A stretch of 64,000 nucleotides of DNA from Streptomyces sp. ISL-10 (GCF_018614575.1 NZ_JAGGOJ010000021.1:124001-188000), one strand, 5' to 3'; shown: positions 28,243 through 36,554, counted from the first letter of the stretch. A program made the numbers and translations. Notes: generated from the sequence alone by a model not told the origin.

Positions 28243-28847
28243 CACTCCCTCACGGCCGCCCATCGGGCCACGGCCCGACCCCGGACCGGCAGGCGCGCCC
28301 CCTGACCGTGCCCCACGCGCGCCCGGCCGCCGCGCCCCACAACCCGGGCCGATGGGCCCATGCCCCTGGACGGCCCGCATCCGACGGGGCGGTCCGGGCC
28401 CCGCAAGCGAGCCCCCTGACCGCGCCCCACGGCCGCAGGCCGGCGGCCGGCCCGGCGGCACAGCCCGGCCACGGCCGGCAGCTCCCCGCGTGCCCGGCCA
28501 CCTCCGCGGCTCACCAGGCCGGCTACGCGGCCCATGCCCCCGGACAGCCCGCATCCGGGGCGCCGGCCTCCCCAGCCCCGTACCGCAGCCATCGGCCCGA
28601 GACCGGTCCGGCGACGCAGCCACGGCCCGTCGGCCCGGACCGCGGACCGCGGACTCGCTCCATCCCCGCCCCACGGACGGGCCGGGCGCCCCGTCCGTAT
28701 GGAACGGCCCCCGGACGGAAGCCACGCCCCGCCCCCGCACCGCACGTCCTCGCGCAGCCGGGCCGGGACCCCGCGCCCTACGGGCCGCCCGCCCCCGTGC
28801 CGCGACCTCCGGCGGACGTGCCCCGCGCCCCGGAGGCACGCTCATGA
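28239..28847 (+). CDS. Pro/Ala/His/Arg-rich disordered protein between kinase and regulator, unknown function
   Basis: 202 residues, nearly all Pro, Ala, Gly, Arg and His with no predicted fold. The start ATG overlaps the kinase stop and the stop overlaps the regulator start (ATGA at both ends). GGAGG lies 7 bases before its start, and codon third positions are mostly G/C, as in real genes. HAPG-PAS units recur (HAPGRPAS, HAPGQPAS). The last residues, PEARS, resemble the kinase end, TEARE, and both junctions read GGAGG-N7-ATGA, which suggests the segment arose by duplication of the original kinase-regulator junction. Kinase-regulator pairs of this type normally adjoin. It may be translated only as a coupling spacer. 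No function can be proposed. Confidence 0.5.
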   Translation: MTLPHGRPSGHGPTPDRQARPLTVPHARPAAAPHNPGRWAHAPGRPASDGAVRAPQASPLTAPHGRRPAAGPAAQPGHGRQLPACPATSAAHQAGYAAHAPGQPASGAPASPAPYRSHRPETGPATQPRPVGPDRGPRTRSIPAPRTGRAPRPYGTAPGRKPRPAPAPHVLAQPGRDPAPYGPPAPVPRPPADVPRAPEARS

Positions 28848-29524
28848 CCATCCGGGTCCTCGTCGTCGAAGACGACCCCGTCGCCGCCGACGCGCACGCG
28901 CTCTACGTCGGGCGCGTGCCCGGCTTCGCCGTCGTCGGGGTCGCGCACTCGCGCGCCGAGGCGGTGCGGGCGCTGGAGCGCGGGGGCGTCGACCTGCTGC
29001 TGCTCGACCTGTACCTCCCCGACGGGCACGGTCTGCATCTGGTGCGGTCGCTGCGCGCCGCCGGGCGCTCCGCCGACGTCATCGCCGTCACCTCCGCCCG
29101 TGATCTCGCCATCGTCCGGGAGGGCGTCTCGCTCGGGGTCGTGCAGTACGTGCTGAAGCCGTTCACGTTCGCCACGCTCCGCGACCGCCTCAGCCGCTAC
29201 GCCGAGTTCCGGGCCGCCGCCGGAGAGGCCAGCGGGCAGGAGGAGGTCGACCGCGCCCTCGGCGCGCTGCGGGCACCGCGTACGGCGACGACGCTCCCCA
29301 AGGGCCTGAGCGGGCCCACCCTGGAGGCGGTCACCCGCACTCTGCGCGAGTCCCCCGAAGGGCTGACCGCCGCCGAGGCCGCCGCCGCCGTCGGCATCTC
29401 GCGGATCACGGCACGCCGTTACCTGGAGCATCTGGTCACCGGCGGCCGAGCCGTCCGCAGCCCGCAGTACGGCCAGATCGGCCGCCCCGAGCTCCAGTAC
29501 CGCTGGGTCAGCACCCGGCGCTGA
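28844..29524 (+). CDS. DcuR/CitB-type response regulator
   Basis: 226 residues. Receiver domain with acidic pair EDD near residue 9, phosphoacceptor D in LLLLDLYLPDG (about 55) and conserved K in VLKPFTFATL. The C-terminal half has a helix-turn-helix of the family that works with CitA/DcuS kinases (TAAEAAAAVGISRITARRYL). It probably activates dctA. ATG follows GGAGG by 7 bases and overlaps the preceding stop. Confidence 0.92.
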   Translation: MTIRVLVVEDDPVAADAHALYVGRVPGFAVVGVAHSRAEAVRALERGGVDLLLLDLYLPDGHGLHLVRSLRAAGRSADVIAVTSARDLAIVREGVSLGVVQYVLKPFTFATLRDRLSRYAEFRAAAGEASGQEEVDRALGALRAPRTATTLPKGLSGPTLEAVTRTLRESPEGLTAAEAAAAVGISRITARRYLEHLVTGGRAVRSPQYGQIGRPELQYRWVSTRR

Positions 29525-29540
29525 ACCCGCGTCGCGCAGC

Positions 29541-29567
29541 CAATCCCTATGCCTTGTACGGGGATTG
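29541..29567 (+). terminator. Weak hairpin after the response regulator
   Basis: CAATCCC (29541-29547) pairs with GGGATTG (29561-29567), 13-base loop, 17 bases past the stop codon. Possible terminator. Confidence 0.4.
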
Positions 29568-29829
29568 CTCTGGTCACCTGACGGGTCGTACGGTCACGGG
29601 CAGCAGCCTGTAGCCTCGCACCCCAGCTCTGCCCGGTGCCCGGCTCCCCGGCTCGGAGGAGGTCGTGCCCGTGCGCCGCCCAAGCACGGCGCTGTTCCTC
29701 GCCACTGGCCAACTCCCCAGCGCCGTACGGCCCCGAGTGGTACTGCTGCCAATGGGCCCTGGCCTGACTGTGGTGACGGTGCGCGCCGGCTCGGCGGCGG
29801 GTTCACCCTCGGCGGGGCGGCCAAAGGGT

Positions 29830-29856
29830 GATCAAGGGGAGATCAGGGGACGATCA
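29830..29856. promoter_or_regulatory. Three GATCA words at 11-base period
   Basis: GATCA at 29830, 29841 and 29852, with a fourth at 29910. The spacing of one helical turn places them on the same DNA face, as in cooperative binding sites. They lie upstream of the XRE regulator gene. Binding protein unknown. Confidence 0.35.
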
Positions 29857-29993
29857 ACCCCCTCCCTGCCAGTACCCTTCGGTAGCCCCCGCCTACGTCG
29901 ACCACTGTTGATCAGCTCGGAGATTCCTACGACATGTAACTTGAGGGAAACGCACTGTAGTCGCCAGGGCAGGTGTGGCCTTACCTTGAGCGC

Positions 29994-30671
29994 GTGCAGC
30001 ACATCCCCTCCCCACCCTTCAACGCCCCCGCCGCGCGCCGACTGCGCCAGGCCCTGGGGATGGCGCCCGGCCATGTCGCGTACGGCCTGCGCGCCCAGTA
30101 CGGCCTCCAGGTCACACCGGACACGGTCATGGCATGGGAACGCGGGCTCGCCGCACCCGGCTCCCGTGAACTGACCGCGCTCGCGGGTGTGCTGTGGTGC
30201 TCCCCAGGCGAACTGCTCGCCGCCGCGACGACCCTGCGCGAGCACCGCATCGCGCGCGGCATGGCGGTCGAGGACGTCGCCCGCCGCGTCGGTCTCGACG
30301 CGGCCGCGTACCGGCGGATGGAGGACTCGGGCCGCTGGCGCGGCAACGAGCGCCAGACCGCCGCGCTCGCCGACACCCTCGGCCTGGCCCCGCGTGAGCT
30401 GCTGCAGGCGACGGGCCGCGACGAGGAGTTGGCCGAGCTGCTGCGCAGCGCGGTGACCGCGCGCTGGCAGGCGTACGTCCGCCCGGCGGGCAAGATGCTC
30501 CCGCTGGACCGCGGCCGACTGGAGGACGTGCTCCAGCAGTTGCACGCCGACTACCAGTCCCGGATGGTGGCGACCCTCAGCTGGGGCGAGGCGTCCAGGG
30601 ACACGGGCGGGGCAGGCCGCGACTTCCTGGAGCGCATCGTGGACCACTTCTGGGACCTGGCCGACGTCTGA
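29994..30671 (+). CDS. XRE-family DNA-binding protein
   Basis: 225 residues with two helix-turn-helix segments: ALGMAPGHVAYGLRAQYGL...VMAWERGLAAPGSRELTAL in the N-terminal half and REHRIARGMAVEDVARRVGL...YRRMEDSGRW in the middle. The C-terminal third (LDRGRLEDVLQQLHADYQSR, FLERIVDHFWDLADV) is of unknown fold. Similar proteins occur in most Streptomyces but I know no function. GTG 29994 (MQHIPSPPFNAPAA) is chosen by analogy; an upstream in-frame GTG at 29973 is possible and neither has a good binding site. Confidence 0.82.
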   Translation: MQHIPSPPFNAPAARRLRQALGMAPGHVAYGLRAQYGLQVTPDTVMAWERGLAAPGSRELTALAGVLWCSPGELLAAATTLREHRIARGMAVEDVARRVGLDAAAYRRMEDSGRWRGNERQTAALADTLGLAPRELLQATGRDEELAELLRSAVTARWQAYVRPAGKMLPLDRGRLEDVLQQLHADYQSRMVATLSWGEASRDTGGAGRDFLERIVDHFWDLADV

Positions 30672-30684
30672 CCCGCGCCGGGTC
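30670..30684. terminator. Small hairpin between convergent XRE and LuxR genes
   Basis: GACCCG-CGC-CGGGTC directly at the XRE stop codon, before the LuxR-type stop at 30693. Short possible bidirectional terminator. Confidence 0.4.
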
Positions 30685-30692
30685 GCGGCGTT

Positions 30693-31667
30693 TCACAGCC
30701 AGCCGCGGCGGGCGGCGAGCGCTCCGGCCTGGAACCTGCTCGTGGCACCCAGCCGTTCGAGCACGGTCTTGATCCTGCGCTCGACGGTGCGGGAGGAGAC
30801 CCCGAAGTGGCGGGCGATGCGCAGATCGGTCGAGCCCGCGGCCATCAGGCACAGCAGCTCCCGGTCCTCGTCGCCGAGAGCGGTGTCGAGCGTGCCTTCG
30901 ACACCGAGCGGCATCGCCATCTCCCACACGGTCTCGAAGAGGCTGAGGAAGCCGTCGAGCAGGTCGGACCGGCCGATCACCAGCGATTCGGAGGTCCGGG
31001 TCCGCGACACCACCGGCACCAGGGCGAGATCCTCGTCGAAGATGACCAGCTTCATCGGGGTGCGGGCGATGAAGCGTCCCTCCTCCCCGTGCGCGAGGGT
31101 GTGCAACATGCTCGCGCGGGCGGCGGGGTGGTTCAGCGCCTCGGCGGCGTAGATCGTCCGGTACGAGATGCCGTCGCGCATCCGCCGCAGTTGGCGCTGG
31201 TCGTTGGTGCCGATCACCGCCGCGAAGGGCGGCGCGGCTATGCCCCGCACGCCGGCGCGGCAGTTCTCCTGACCGGTCTCGAAGAGGTGCAGCATCTCCT
31301 CGGCGGAAACGGCCCGGATCCGCGACGCGCTGCCCGCACCGCGGGCGGCGAGGTACTCCTGGGTGAGTGATTCGACGGCCTGGTGCGACTGGATCACCTG
31401 GTCCTCAAGGCGCCGCACCCACTCGGCGGCCACCGCGCTCGGCGGCAGGAGCGCCACCTCGAGCGGCAGCCCGGCGGCGGGCTGGGCGGCCCCGAGGTCG
31501 ACCAGGCGGTCCAGCGCCTCACGGGTCTCGCGCTCGGTGAGGGAGGCCAGGGCGGCGAGTTCCCCGAGATCGAGCCAGGGCGCGCGGGCGAGCTCGGCGT
31601 AGACCCTCTCCAGGACGGGGTCGTCGACCGGGAGGACGCGGCCCTTGCCTCTTGTCCGCTCCGCCAT
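30693..31667 (-). CDS. LuxR-type (GerE HTH) transcriptional regulator with TrmB-like N-terminus
   Basis: 324 residues. The N-terminus looks like a winged HTH (LGELAALASLTERETREALDRLV), the middle like a phospholipase-D-fold effector domain seen in actinobacterial LuxR proteins (HTLAHGEEGRFIARTPMKLVIFDEDLALVPV), and the C-terminus is a LuxR HTH (LCLMAAGSTDLRIARHFGVSSRTVERRIKTVLERLG). It lies downstream of, and on the same strand as, the secreted protease gene but behind a terminator, so it is probably transcribed separately. Confidence 0.87.
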   Translation of the reverse strand: MAERTRGKGRVLPVDDPVLERVYAELARAPWLDLGELAALASLTERETREALDRLVDLGAAQPAAGLPLEVALLPPSAVAAEWVRRLEDQVIQSHQAVESLTQEYLAARGAGSASRIRAVSAEEMLHLFETGQENCRAGVRGIAAPPFAAVIGTNDQRQLRRMRDGISYRTIYAAEALNHPAARASMLHTLAHGEEGRFIARTPMKLVIFDEDLALVPVVSRTRTSESLVIGRSDLLDGFLSLFETVWEMAMPLGVEGTLDTALGDEDRELLCLMAAGSTDLRIARHFGVSSRTVERRIKTVLERLGATSRFQAGALAARRGWL

Positions 31668-31780
31668 GACTGCTCGCTCCCCTCGGCCTGTTGCGTACGG
31701 CGCAAGGGATGATGTCAGAGGCCCGGCGGGGGTGCGGTGAGGGGGACCACAGTCTTTGCGGGAACCTTGCGAAACGTGAG

Positions 31781-31821
31781 GCCGTGCCGTGCCGCCCGGT
31801 GCAGCGGCGGTACGGCACGGC
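31781..31821 (-). terminator. Terminator downstream of the M4 peptidase gene
   Basis: Arms 31781-31795 and 31807-31821 pair at 14 of 15 positions with an 11-base loop, 39 bases past the peptidase stop. No U-tract. Confidence 0.75.
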
Positions 31822-31859
31822 CCGGGGACGACGGGGCGTCCCGGCGACTCAGCGGGTCG

Positions 31860-33473
31860 TCACTTGACGTTGACCGCGGCCCAGGCGGCGTTCACCGCCT
31901 GGTACTCGGCGCTGCTCGCGCCGTACAGGTCGGTCGCGGCGGACAGGGTGGCGGTGCGGGCGCCCGCGTAGTCGGTGGTGGAGGTCATGTACGCGGTCAG
32001 CGCCTTGTACCAGATCCGCTCGGCCTTGACCCGGCCGATGCCGCCGACGGCTCCGCCGTCGTAGGTCGGGCTGTCGTAGCTCACGCCGTTGATCGTCTTG
32101 GCGCCGCTGCCCTCGGAGAGCAGGTAGAAGAAGTGGTTCGCCGGGCCCGAGGAGTAGTGGACGTCGACGCGTCCGAGGCCCCTGTACCAGTAGTCCTTGG
32201 AGTTGCCGTCCCTGCTGGGCTTGTCCATGTAGCGCAGCGGGGTGCCGTTGCCGCGGATGTCGATCTTCTCCCCGATGAGGTAGTCGCCGGGGTCGGCCGT
32301 GTTCGAGGCGTTGAACTCGGCGGCGGCGCCGAAGATGTCGGACGTGGCCTCGTTGAGGCCACCGGACTCCCCGCGGTAGACGAGCCTCGCGGTGTTGGAC
32401 GTGACGCCGTGGGTCATCTCGTGGGCGGCGACGTCCAGCGAGGTGAGCGGCTTGGCGTTGTTCGCACCGTCGCCGTAGGTCATGCAGAAGCAGGAGTCGG
32501 ACCAGAAGGCGTTGACGTACGCGTTGCCGTAGTGGACGCGGGAGTACGCGGCTACGCCGTCGTTCTTGATGCCGCTGCGGCCGTGGACGTTCTTGTAGTA
32601 GTCCCAGGTGACCGCGGCGCCGTAGTGGGCGTCGACAGCGGCGTTCTGCCGGCCGCCGCCCCAGAGGTCGTCGGCGTCGTTGAAGAGGGTGCCCGAGCCG
32701 CTGGTGGACTGGAACATGTCGAGGGTGCGGTGACCGCCGCGGGCCCCGTCCTTGAGGTCGAAGGTGCTGCCGTTGGGCGTGGTGGTGAGCGCGACCGTGC
32801 CGTTGTGGTCGCCGGTGCCGGTGCCGGTGTGCACCGTCTCGTACGCGTACAGCTCGGCGCCGGTGGCCGCGTCGGTGACGACACGCAGCTCGCTGGGCGT
32901 GCCGTCGTGCTGCACGCCGGTGACGACGGTCTCCCAGGCCAGTACGGGCTTGCCGGACGCCGCCCAGACGACCTTGCGCGGGGCTCCCTCGGTCGCGGCC
33001 CTGTCGGTCTCCCCGGCCGCGGCGGCCTTCAGCGCGGACTTCTCTGCGGCCGACGCGGACACCTTCGCTTCGGTGCCGGACACGGATATACGGGCGGCGG
33101 TCGCCTTGGTGACAGCGCGCTTGCCGTTCTCCCTCTCGTGGACGACGAGGTCGCCGCCGAGGACCGGCAGTCCGGCGTAGGTGCGCTCGTAACGCGTGTG
33201 CACGGTGCCGTCGGCGTCCCTGATGACATCGCGGACGACAAGCTTCTCCTTGTCCCCGAGGCCGAGCGCCTTCGCCTCGGCACCGGCCCGGGCCTGCGCC
33301 GCCCTGACGGCAGTGGCCCGGTCGGCGGACGCCTGCGCGGTCGCCGCCGCGCCGTCCGCACGGTCGGCCTGGGCGGTGGCCGGACCGGTCTGCATACCGA
33401 CGACGACCATCGCGGCCGAGGCCGCGAGAACAGCGGCTCGGGTGGTCGCCCTGCGGGTGGTGCTGCGTGTCAC
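31860..33473 (-). CDS. Secreted thermolysin-like neutral metalloprotease (M4 family)
   Basis: 537-residue preproenzyme. An Arg-rich n-region and hydrophobic core (about 12-34, ending ATAQA) form a signal peptide, possibly Tat-like (TTRRATTRA). A propeptide with FTP and PepSY modules (about 40-210) inhibits and folds the protease. Zinc site: H351-E-M-T-H355 with third ligand E375 in GGLNEATSD; catalytic H439 in DVHYSSGPANHF. It degrades extracellular protein after export. No C-terminal P/PPC domain is present. A promoter-like CTGACG-N17-TATACG lies 240 bases upstream. Confidence 0.93.
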   Translation of the reverse strand: MTRSTTRRATTRAAVLAASAAMVVVGMQTGPATAQADRADGAAATAQASADRATAVRAAQARAGAEAKALGLGDKEKLVVRDVIRDADGTVHTRYERTYAGLPVLGGDLVVHERENGKRAVTKATAARISVSGTEAKVSASAAEKSALKAAAAGETDRAATEGAPRKVVWAASGKPVLAWETVVTGVQHDGTPSELRVVTDAATGAELYAYETVHTGTGTGDHNGTVALTTTPNGSTFDLKDGARGGHRTLDMFQSTSGSGTLFNDADDLWGGGRQNAAVDAHYGAAVTWDYYKNVHGRSGIKNDGVAAYSRVHYGNAYVNAFWSDSCFCMTYGDGANNAKPLTSLDVAAHEMTHGVTSNTARLVYRGESGGLNEATSDIFGAAAEFNASNTADPGDYLIGEKIDIRGNGTPLRYMDKPSRDGNSKDYWYRGLGRVDVHYSSGPANHFFYLLSEGSGAKTINGVSYDSPTYDGGAVGGIGRVKAERIWYKALTAYMTSTTDYAGARTATLSAATDLYGASSAEYQAVNAAWAAVNVK

Positions 33474-33888
33474 TCAAGTCTCCTTGGCAGGGGGCCGCGC
33501 GGTGTCCGCGGCCCGGCGGGGGGTGAGCGGCGGGGTGAGGCCGCCCTGATGCGGTGTCAGGAGCTCGCGGGCAGGCCGACGCCGGACGCCGGCGGACATC
33601 GTGGGGAACAAGTGCCGGATGGGGCGGGGGTGTTCGGCATGCCCGGTGGAACCCGGCCGAGACTGCCAGCAACCGGTGACTGAATGACAGAGGTCAGACA
33701 AATGAAGGGCTGTCGTATACCCGACATGCCGAATCGCGTCAGCGACTACGTCCGCTTTGCCCGCCCGAGGCGCCCCACCGAAAGGCCGTTCGCGCGCATT
33801 GCGGGCGATATGACCGCGTCAGCGCGAAGGTGCGTTTCCTCCGGGGCGGGCACGACGGACCTTCCCTCTTCGGCGGGCGGGCGCCGGT
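33474..33888. other. Intergenic region upstream of the M4 peptidase
   Basis: 415 bases. It contains a promoter-like pair on the minus strand (33714-33742) and a perfect 8-base inverted repeat with 7-base loop in the peptidase leader (33492-33499 / 33507-33514). No coding sequence seen. Confidence 0.6.
33714..33742 (-). promoter_or_regulatory. Putative promoter of the M4 peptidase gene
   Basis: Minus-strand CTGACG (33742-33737), 17-base spacer, TATACG (33719-33714): a fair match to HrdB-type -35/-10 elements. It would leave a leader of about 235 bases containing a stable hairpin. Confidence 0.4.
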
Positions 33889-34989
33889 TCATCCCGCCGC
33901 GGCAGGTGTCCTGCGGTCGAAGGCGAAGAGCTGCCCCTTCGCGTCACCGGCGCACTCCAGCTGCCGTACCGGCTCCCCCGCCCGCGCGACGCCGCCCGCC
34001 ACGCCGACACACAGGTCGCTGTGGAGCGGCCGCAGCCGGTAGCCGCGTACGGGTGAGCCGACCGGCTCCAGGCGGAACGCCTCGGCCGGGCCGCGCTTGC
34101 CGCACTCCTGGTCCTCGACCGGGGCGCCGGCTGCCGCCGACCTGTCCCGCACACCGGTGCAGCCCTCCCCGAACCTCTGATGGAACGTCACCAGCCGCCA
34201 GCCGCCGTCGATCCGCTCCAGCGAGAAGCGCGGGATGGCGTCCGGTGCACAGGTGCGCTGGAACAGCTGGCCGTTCTGGCCGCCGTTCTCCGCGAGGCAC
34301 AGCCCGGAGTGGACGGCTCTGATCGACACGGCTCCGGGCGCGGGCGCTGGCCCCGGCCCGGACTCGACGGGCAGGGGCGTGGGCTTCTCCCCGCGTCCGT
34401 CGCCGCGTCCGTCGCCGCGTCCGTCGCCGCCTCCGCCGCCGGAGAGGGTGACGGCGGCGGCCACGGCAGCGGCGACGAGCAGGACTCCGGCGACGGCCGG
34501 CACCCCCCATGTCCGGCGGCGCGACCGGGGCACCGGGGAGCCGGGGGCCGGTGCGGGTGGTGCGGGCACCGGAGCGTGCGCCGCCGCGCCGGTGGGCCCA
34601 CCGACGGCCCGGTCGGCCGCGGCCGTGACGGCGTCCGGTGACTCCCCCGCTGCCCCATCGGCCGCCGATGTGGCGTCCGGTGACTCCCCGGGCTGCCGTT
34701 CACCGCGCGCCAGTTCCTTGCGCACCCGCAGCCAGGTGTCCAGCTCGCCCGGATCGCATCCGCAGGCCCGGACGAAGGCGGCGACCAGCTCCTCGCGCGG
34801 CACCGTGCCGCGGCCGAGCATGTTGGCGACCGTGGAGCGCGGGAGCACATCACCGATGGCCTCGGCGCGGGAGGACAGTTCCCGGTACGTCAGCCCCGAC
34901 CAGTCCTTGAGCGCCTGCAGAGCTGCCACGAACTCGGCTGCGCCGCCCGCCCGTTGCGGATCCGGAGCACCGCTCCTGGCCCCCGCCAT
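33889..34989 (-). CDS. Membrane-anchored XRE-like protein with C-terminal ricin-type lectin domain
   Basis: 366 residues. Residues about 10-80 form the actinobacterial helix-turn-helix (FVAALQALKDWSGLTYRELS, VLPRSTVANMLGRGTVPREE). A Pro/Ala linker is followed by one TM helix (TWGVPAVAGVLLVAAAVAAAVTL, about 175-197). An acidic Gly-Asp-Arg repeat (DGRGDGRGDGRGE) comes next. The C-terminal region has ricin-B-like features: SGLCLAENGGQNGQLFQRTC and SDLCVGVAGG. Topology therefore puts DNA binding inside and sugar binding outside, suggesting a one-component sensor or a cell-wall linked protein. ATG 34989 follows AAGGAGAG. A start at 35112 would add an unlikely basic segment. Confidence 0.85.
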   Translation of the reverse strand: MAGARSGAPDPQRAGGAAEFVAALQALKDWSGLTYRELSSRAEAIGDVLPRSTVANMLGRGTVPREELVAAFVRACGCDPGELDTWLRVRKELARGERQPGESPDATSAADGAAGESPDAVTAAADRAVGGPTGAAAHAPVPAPPAPAPGSPVPRSRRRTWGVPAVAGVLLVAAAVAAAVTLSGGGGGDGRGDGRGDGRGEKPTPLPVESGPGPAPAPGAVSIRAVHSGLCLAENGGQNGQLFQRTCAPDAIPRFSLERIDGGWRLVTFHQRFGEGCTGVRDRSAAAGAPVEDQECGKRGPAEAFRLEPVGSPVRGYRLRPLHSDLCVGVAGGVARAGEPVRQLECAGDAKGQLFAFDRRTPAAAG

Positions 34990-35179
34990 CCGCTCTCCTT
35001 CTGCCGTCTCACCAGGCGGGACAGGGTGGGACATGTCCCGGACGGGCAACAGCCTTGCGAGGAGCGCCGCGGAACTCAAGAGTGATCTGCGCCAACCGGA
35101 TTCCCGCTCCATCCAGACGCGGGCGGGCCGGGGGCGACGGGGGCACGGGGGATCACCGAGGGGGGCGACGGGGGAAGAA

Positions 35180-35222
35180 CGAGTGGCCTTGACCGTCCAC
35201 GGGGGGCGGCCAAGGCCACTCG
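35180..35222 (-). terminator. Terminator downstream of pfkA
   Basis: Twelve-base perfect stem (35180-35191 with 35211-35222, core GAGTGGCCTTG) and 19-base loop, 38 bases past the pfkA stop. Confidence 0.8.
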
Positions 35223-35259
35223 GGCAGAACGTCGGGCAGGACCGGCGAGGAGGACCCGC

Positions 35260-36285
35260 TCAGAACACGGATTCCGCCTCGAACATCCGGTTCGCCGGCA
35301 CGGTCTTCAACTGGGTGACCGCCTCGGCCAGCGGCACCATCACCACGTCCGTGCCGCGCAGGGCCGTCATCCTGCCGAAGTCGCCGCGGTGCGCCGCCTC
35401 CACCGCGTGCCACCCGAACCGGGTCGCGAGCACACGGTCGTACGCGGTGGGCGTGCCGCCGCGCTGCACATGGCCGAGAATGACCGGCTTGGCCTCCTTG
35501 CCGAGGCGCCGCTCCAGCTCCGCGGCCAGCCGGTTGCCGATGCCCTGGAAGCGCTCGTGCCCGTACTGGTCGATCTCGCCCTTGGCGTACTCCATCGATC
35601 CTTCGGCCGGGTGCGCGCCCTCGGCGACGCAGATGACCGCGAACTTCTTGCCCCGCGCGAAACGCTCCTCGACCATCTTCACCAGGTCGTCGACCTCGAA
35701 GGGCCGCTCGGGCAGGCAGATGCCGTGCGCACCGCCCGCCATGCCCGACTCCAGGGCGATCCAGCCCGCGTGCCGGCCCATGACCTCGACGACCATCACC
35801 CGCTGGTGCGACTCGGCGGTCGTCTTCAGGCGGTCGATGGCCTCGGTGGCGACCATGACGGCCGTATCGAAGCCGAAGGTGCGGTCGGTGGAGGAGATGT
35901 CGTTGTCGATCGTCTTGGGGACGCCGACGACGGGCATCCCGGCCTCGGACAGCATGCGGGACGCGGTCAGCGTGCCCTCGCCGCCGATGGGGATGAGCGC
36001 GTCGATGCCGTACTGCTTCGCCAACTCGGCCGCGTTCTCCGCCGCTTCGCGCAGTCGGCCGCGCTCCAGGCGGGTGGAGCCGAGGATGGTGCCGCCGCGG
36101 GCGAGGATGCCGCCCACCGCATTGAGGTCGAGGGGACGGTAGTGGCCGTCGAGCAGGCCCCGGAAGCCGTCCTCGAAGCCGATGACCTCGTCGCCGTGAC
36201 CGGTCAGGGCCCGGTGCACGACCGACCGGATCACTGCGTTGAGGCCGGGACAGTCGCCGCCTGCGGTGAGAACTCCGATGCGCAT
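35260..36285 (-). CDS. pfkA: 6-phosphofructokinase
   Basis: Phosphorylates fructose-6-phosphate in glycolysis. 341 residues starting MRIGVLTAGGDCPGLNAVIR. Seen: GGEGTLTASRML, PKTIDNDISSTDRTFGFDTA with catalytic TIDND, VMGRHAGWIAL and LGHVQRGGTPTAYDR. The GGEGT rather than GGDGS motif with K in PKTIDND is typical of the actinobacterial group III PFKs, which include both ATP- and PPi-linked enzymes; the Streptomyces ones characterised are ATP-linked. AGGAGA lies 9 bases before ATG 36285. Divergent from pta-ackA with a shared control region. Confidence 0.95.
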   Translation of the reverse strand: MRIGVLTAGGDCPGLNAVIRSVVHRALTGHGDEVIGFEDGFRGLLDGHYRPLDLNAVGGILARGGTILGSTRLERGRLREAAENAAELAKQYGIDALIPIGGEGTLTASRMLSEAGMPVVGVPKTIDNDISSTDRTFGFDTAVMVATEAIDRLKTTAESHQRVMVVEVMGRHAGWIALESGMAGGAHGICLPERPFEVDDLVKMVEERFARGKKFAVICVAEGAHPAEGSMEYAKGEIDQYGHERFQGIGNRLAAELERRLGKEAKPVILGHVQRGGTPTAYDRVLATRFGWHAVEAAHRGDFGRMTALRGTDVVMVPLAEAVTQLKTVPANRMFEAESVF

Positions 36286-36418
36286 CGTGCCGTGTCTCCT
36301 GCCCGTCGTGATACCTGTGAGCCCGGTCCGATTGTCCCACGGTGCCCGAACCGCCCGCGCTCCCAGCCTCACCGGACGGTCCGCGGACGGTCGGCGCCCC
36401 ATCGTGCCCGACGGGCGC

Positions 36419-36445
36419 TTTATCTACCCCCAGGGGTATTGTCAA
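36419..36445 (-). promoter_or_regulatory. Putative pfkA promoter with a CsoR-like palindrome in the spacer
   Basis: Minus strand TTGACA (36445-36440), 15-base spacer, GATAAA (36424-36419). The spacer is filled by TACCCCCAGGGGTA (36425-36438), a perfect palindrome close to the C-rich/G-rich operators of actinobacterial CsoR-type repressors as I recall them. A bound protein would block RNA polymerase. No CsoR gene is in the window. Confidence 0.5.
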
Positions 36446-36455
36446 GAGGGCGATG

Positions 36456-36473
36456 CCGCCCCGGGCGGTTTTT
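36456..36473 (+). terminator. Short U-tailed hairpin in the pta leader
   Basis: CCGCC-CCG-GGCGG followed by TTTTT at 36469-36473, 82 bases before the pta start. If pta is transcribed from further upstream this could act as an attenuator. Confidence 0.4.
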
Positions 36474-36554
36474 CTGCACGCCCACAGTCGGCCGCCCGCC
36501 CGCGGCACGGCCTGCACGACGTACCGAAACGACGCAATGGACGGGAGAGCACGC

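Larger units (their letters stand above)
29525..29993. other. Intergenic region upstream of the XRE regulator
   Basis: 469 bases. A weak hairpin (29541-29567) follows the response regulator. Three GATCA words at exact 11-base spacing lie at 29830-29856. A GTG at 29671 with GGAGGAGG before it opens a frame, but it runs on into the next gene out of frame and has no recognisable content, so I do not call it. Confidence 0.6.

Noticed and set aside
29671..30174. Frame with GTG and a good binding site between the response regulator and the XRE gene
   Set aside because: It runs 180 bases into the XRE gene out of frame, is low complexity after the first 45 codons, and has no recognisable motif.
36342..36554. 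Upstream extension of pta
   Set aside because: The region holds the pfkA promoter and a U-tailed hairpin; GTG 36555 has a binding site and matches the usual N-terminus.
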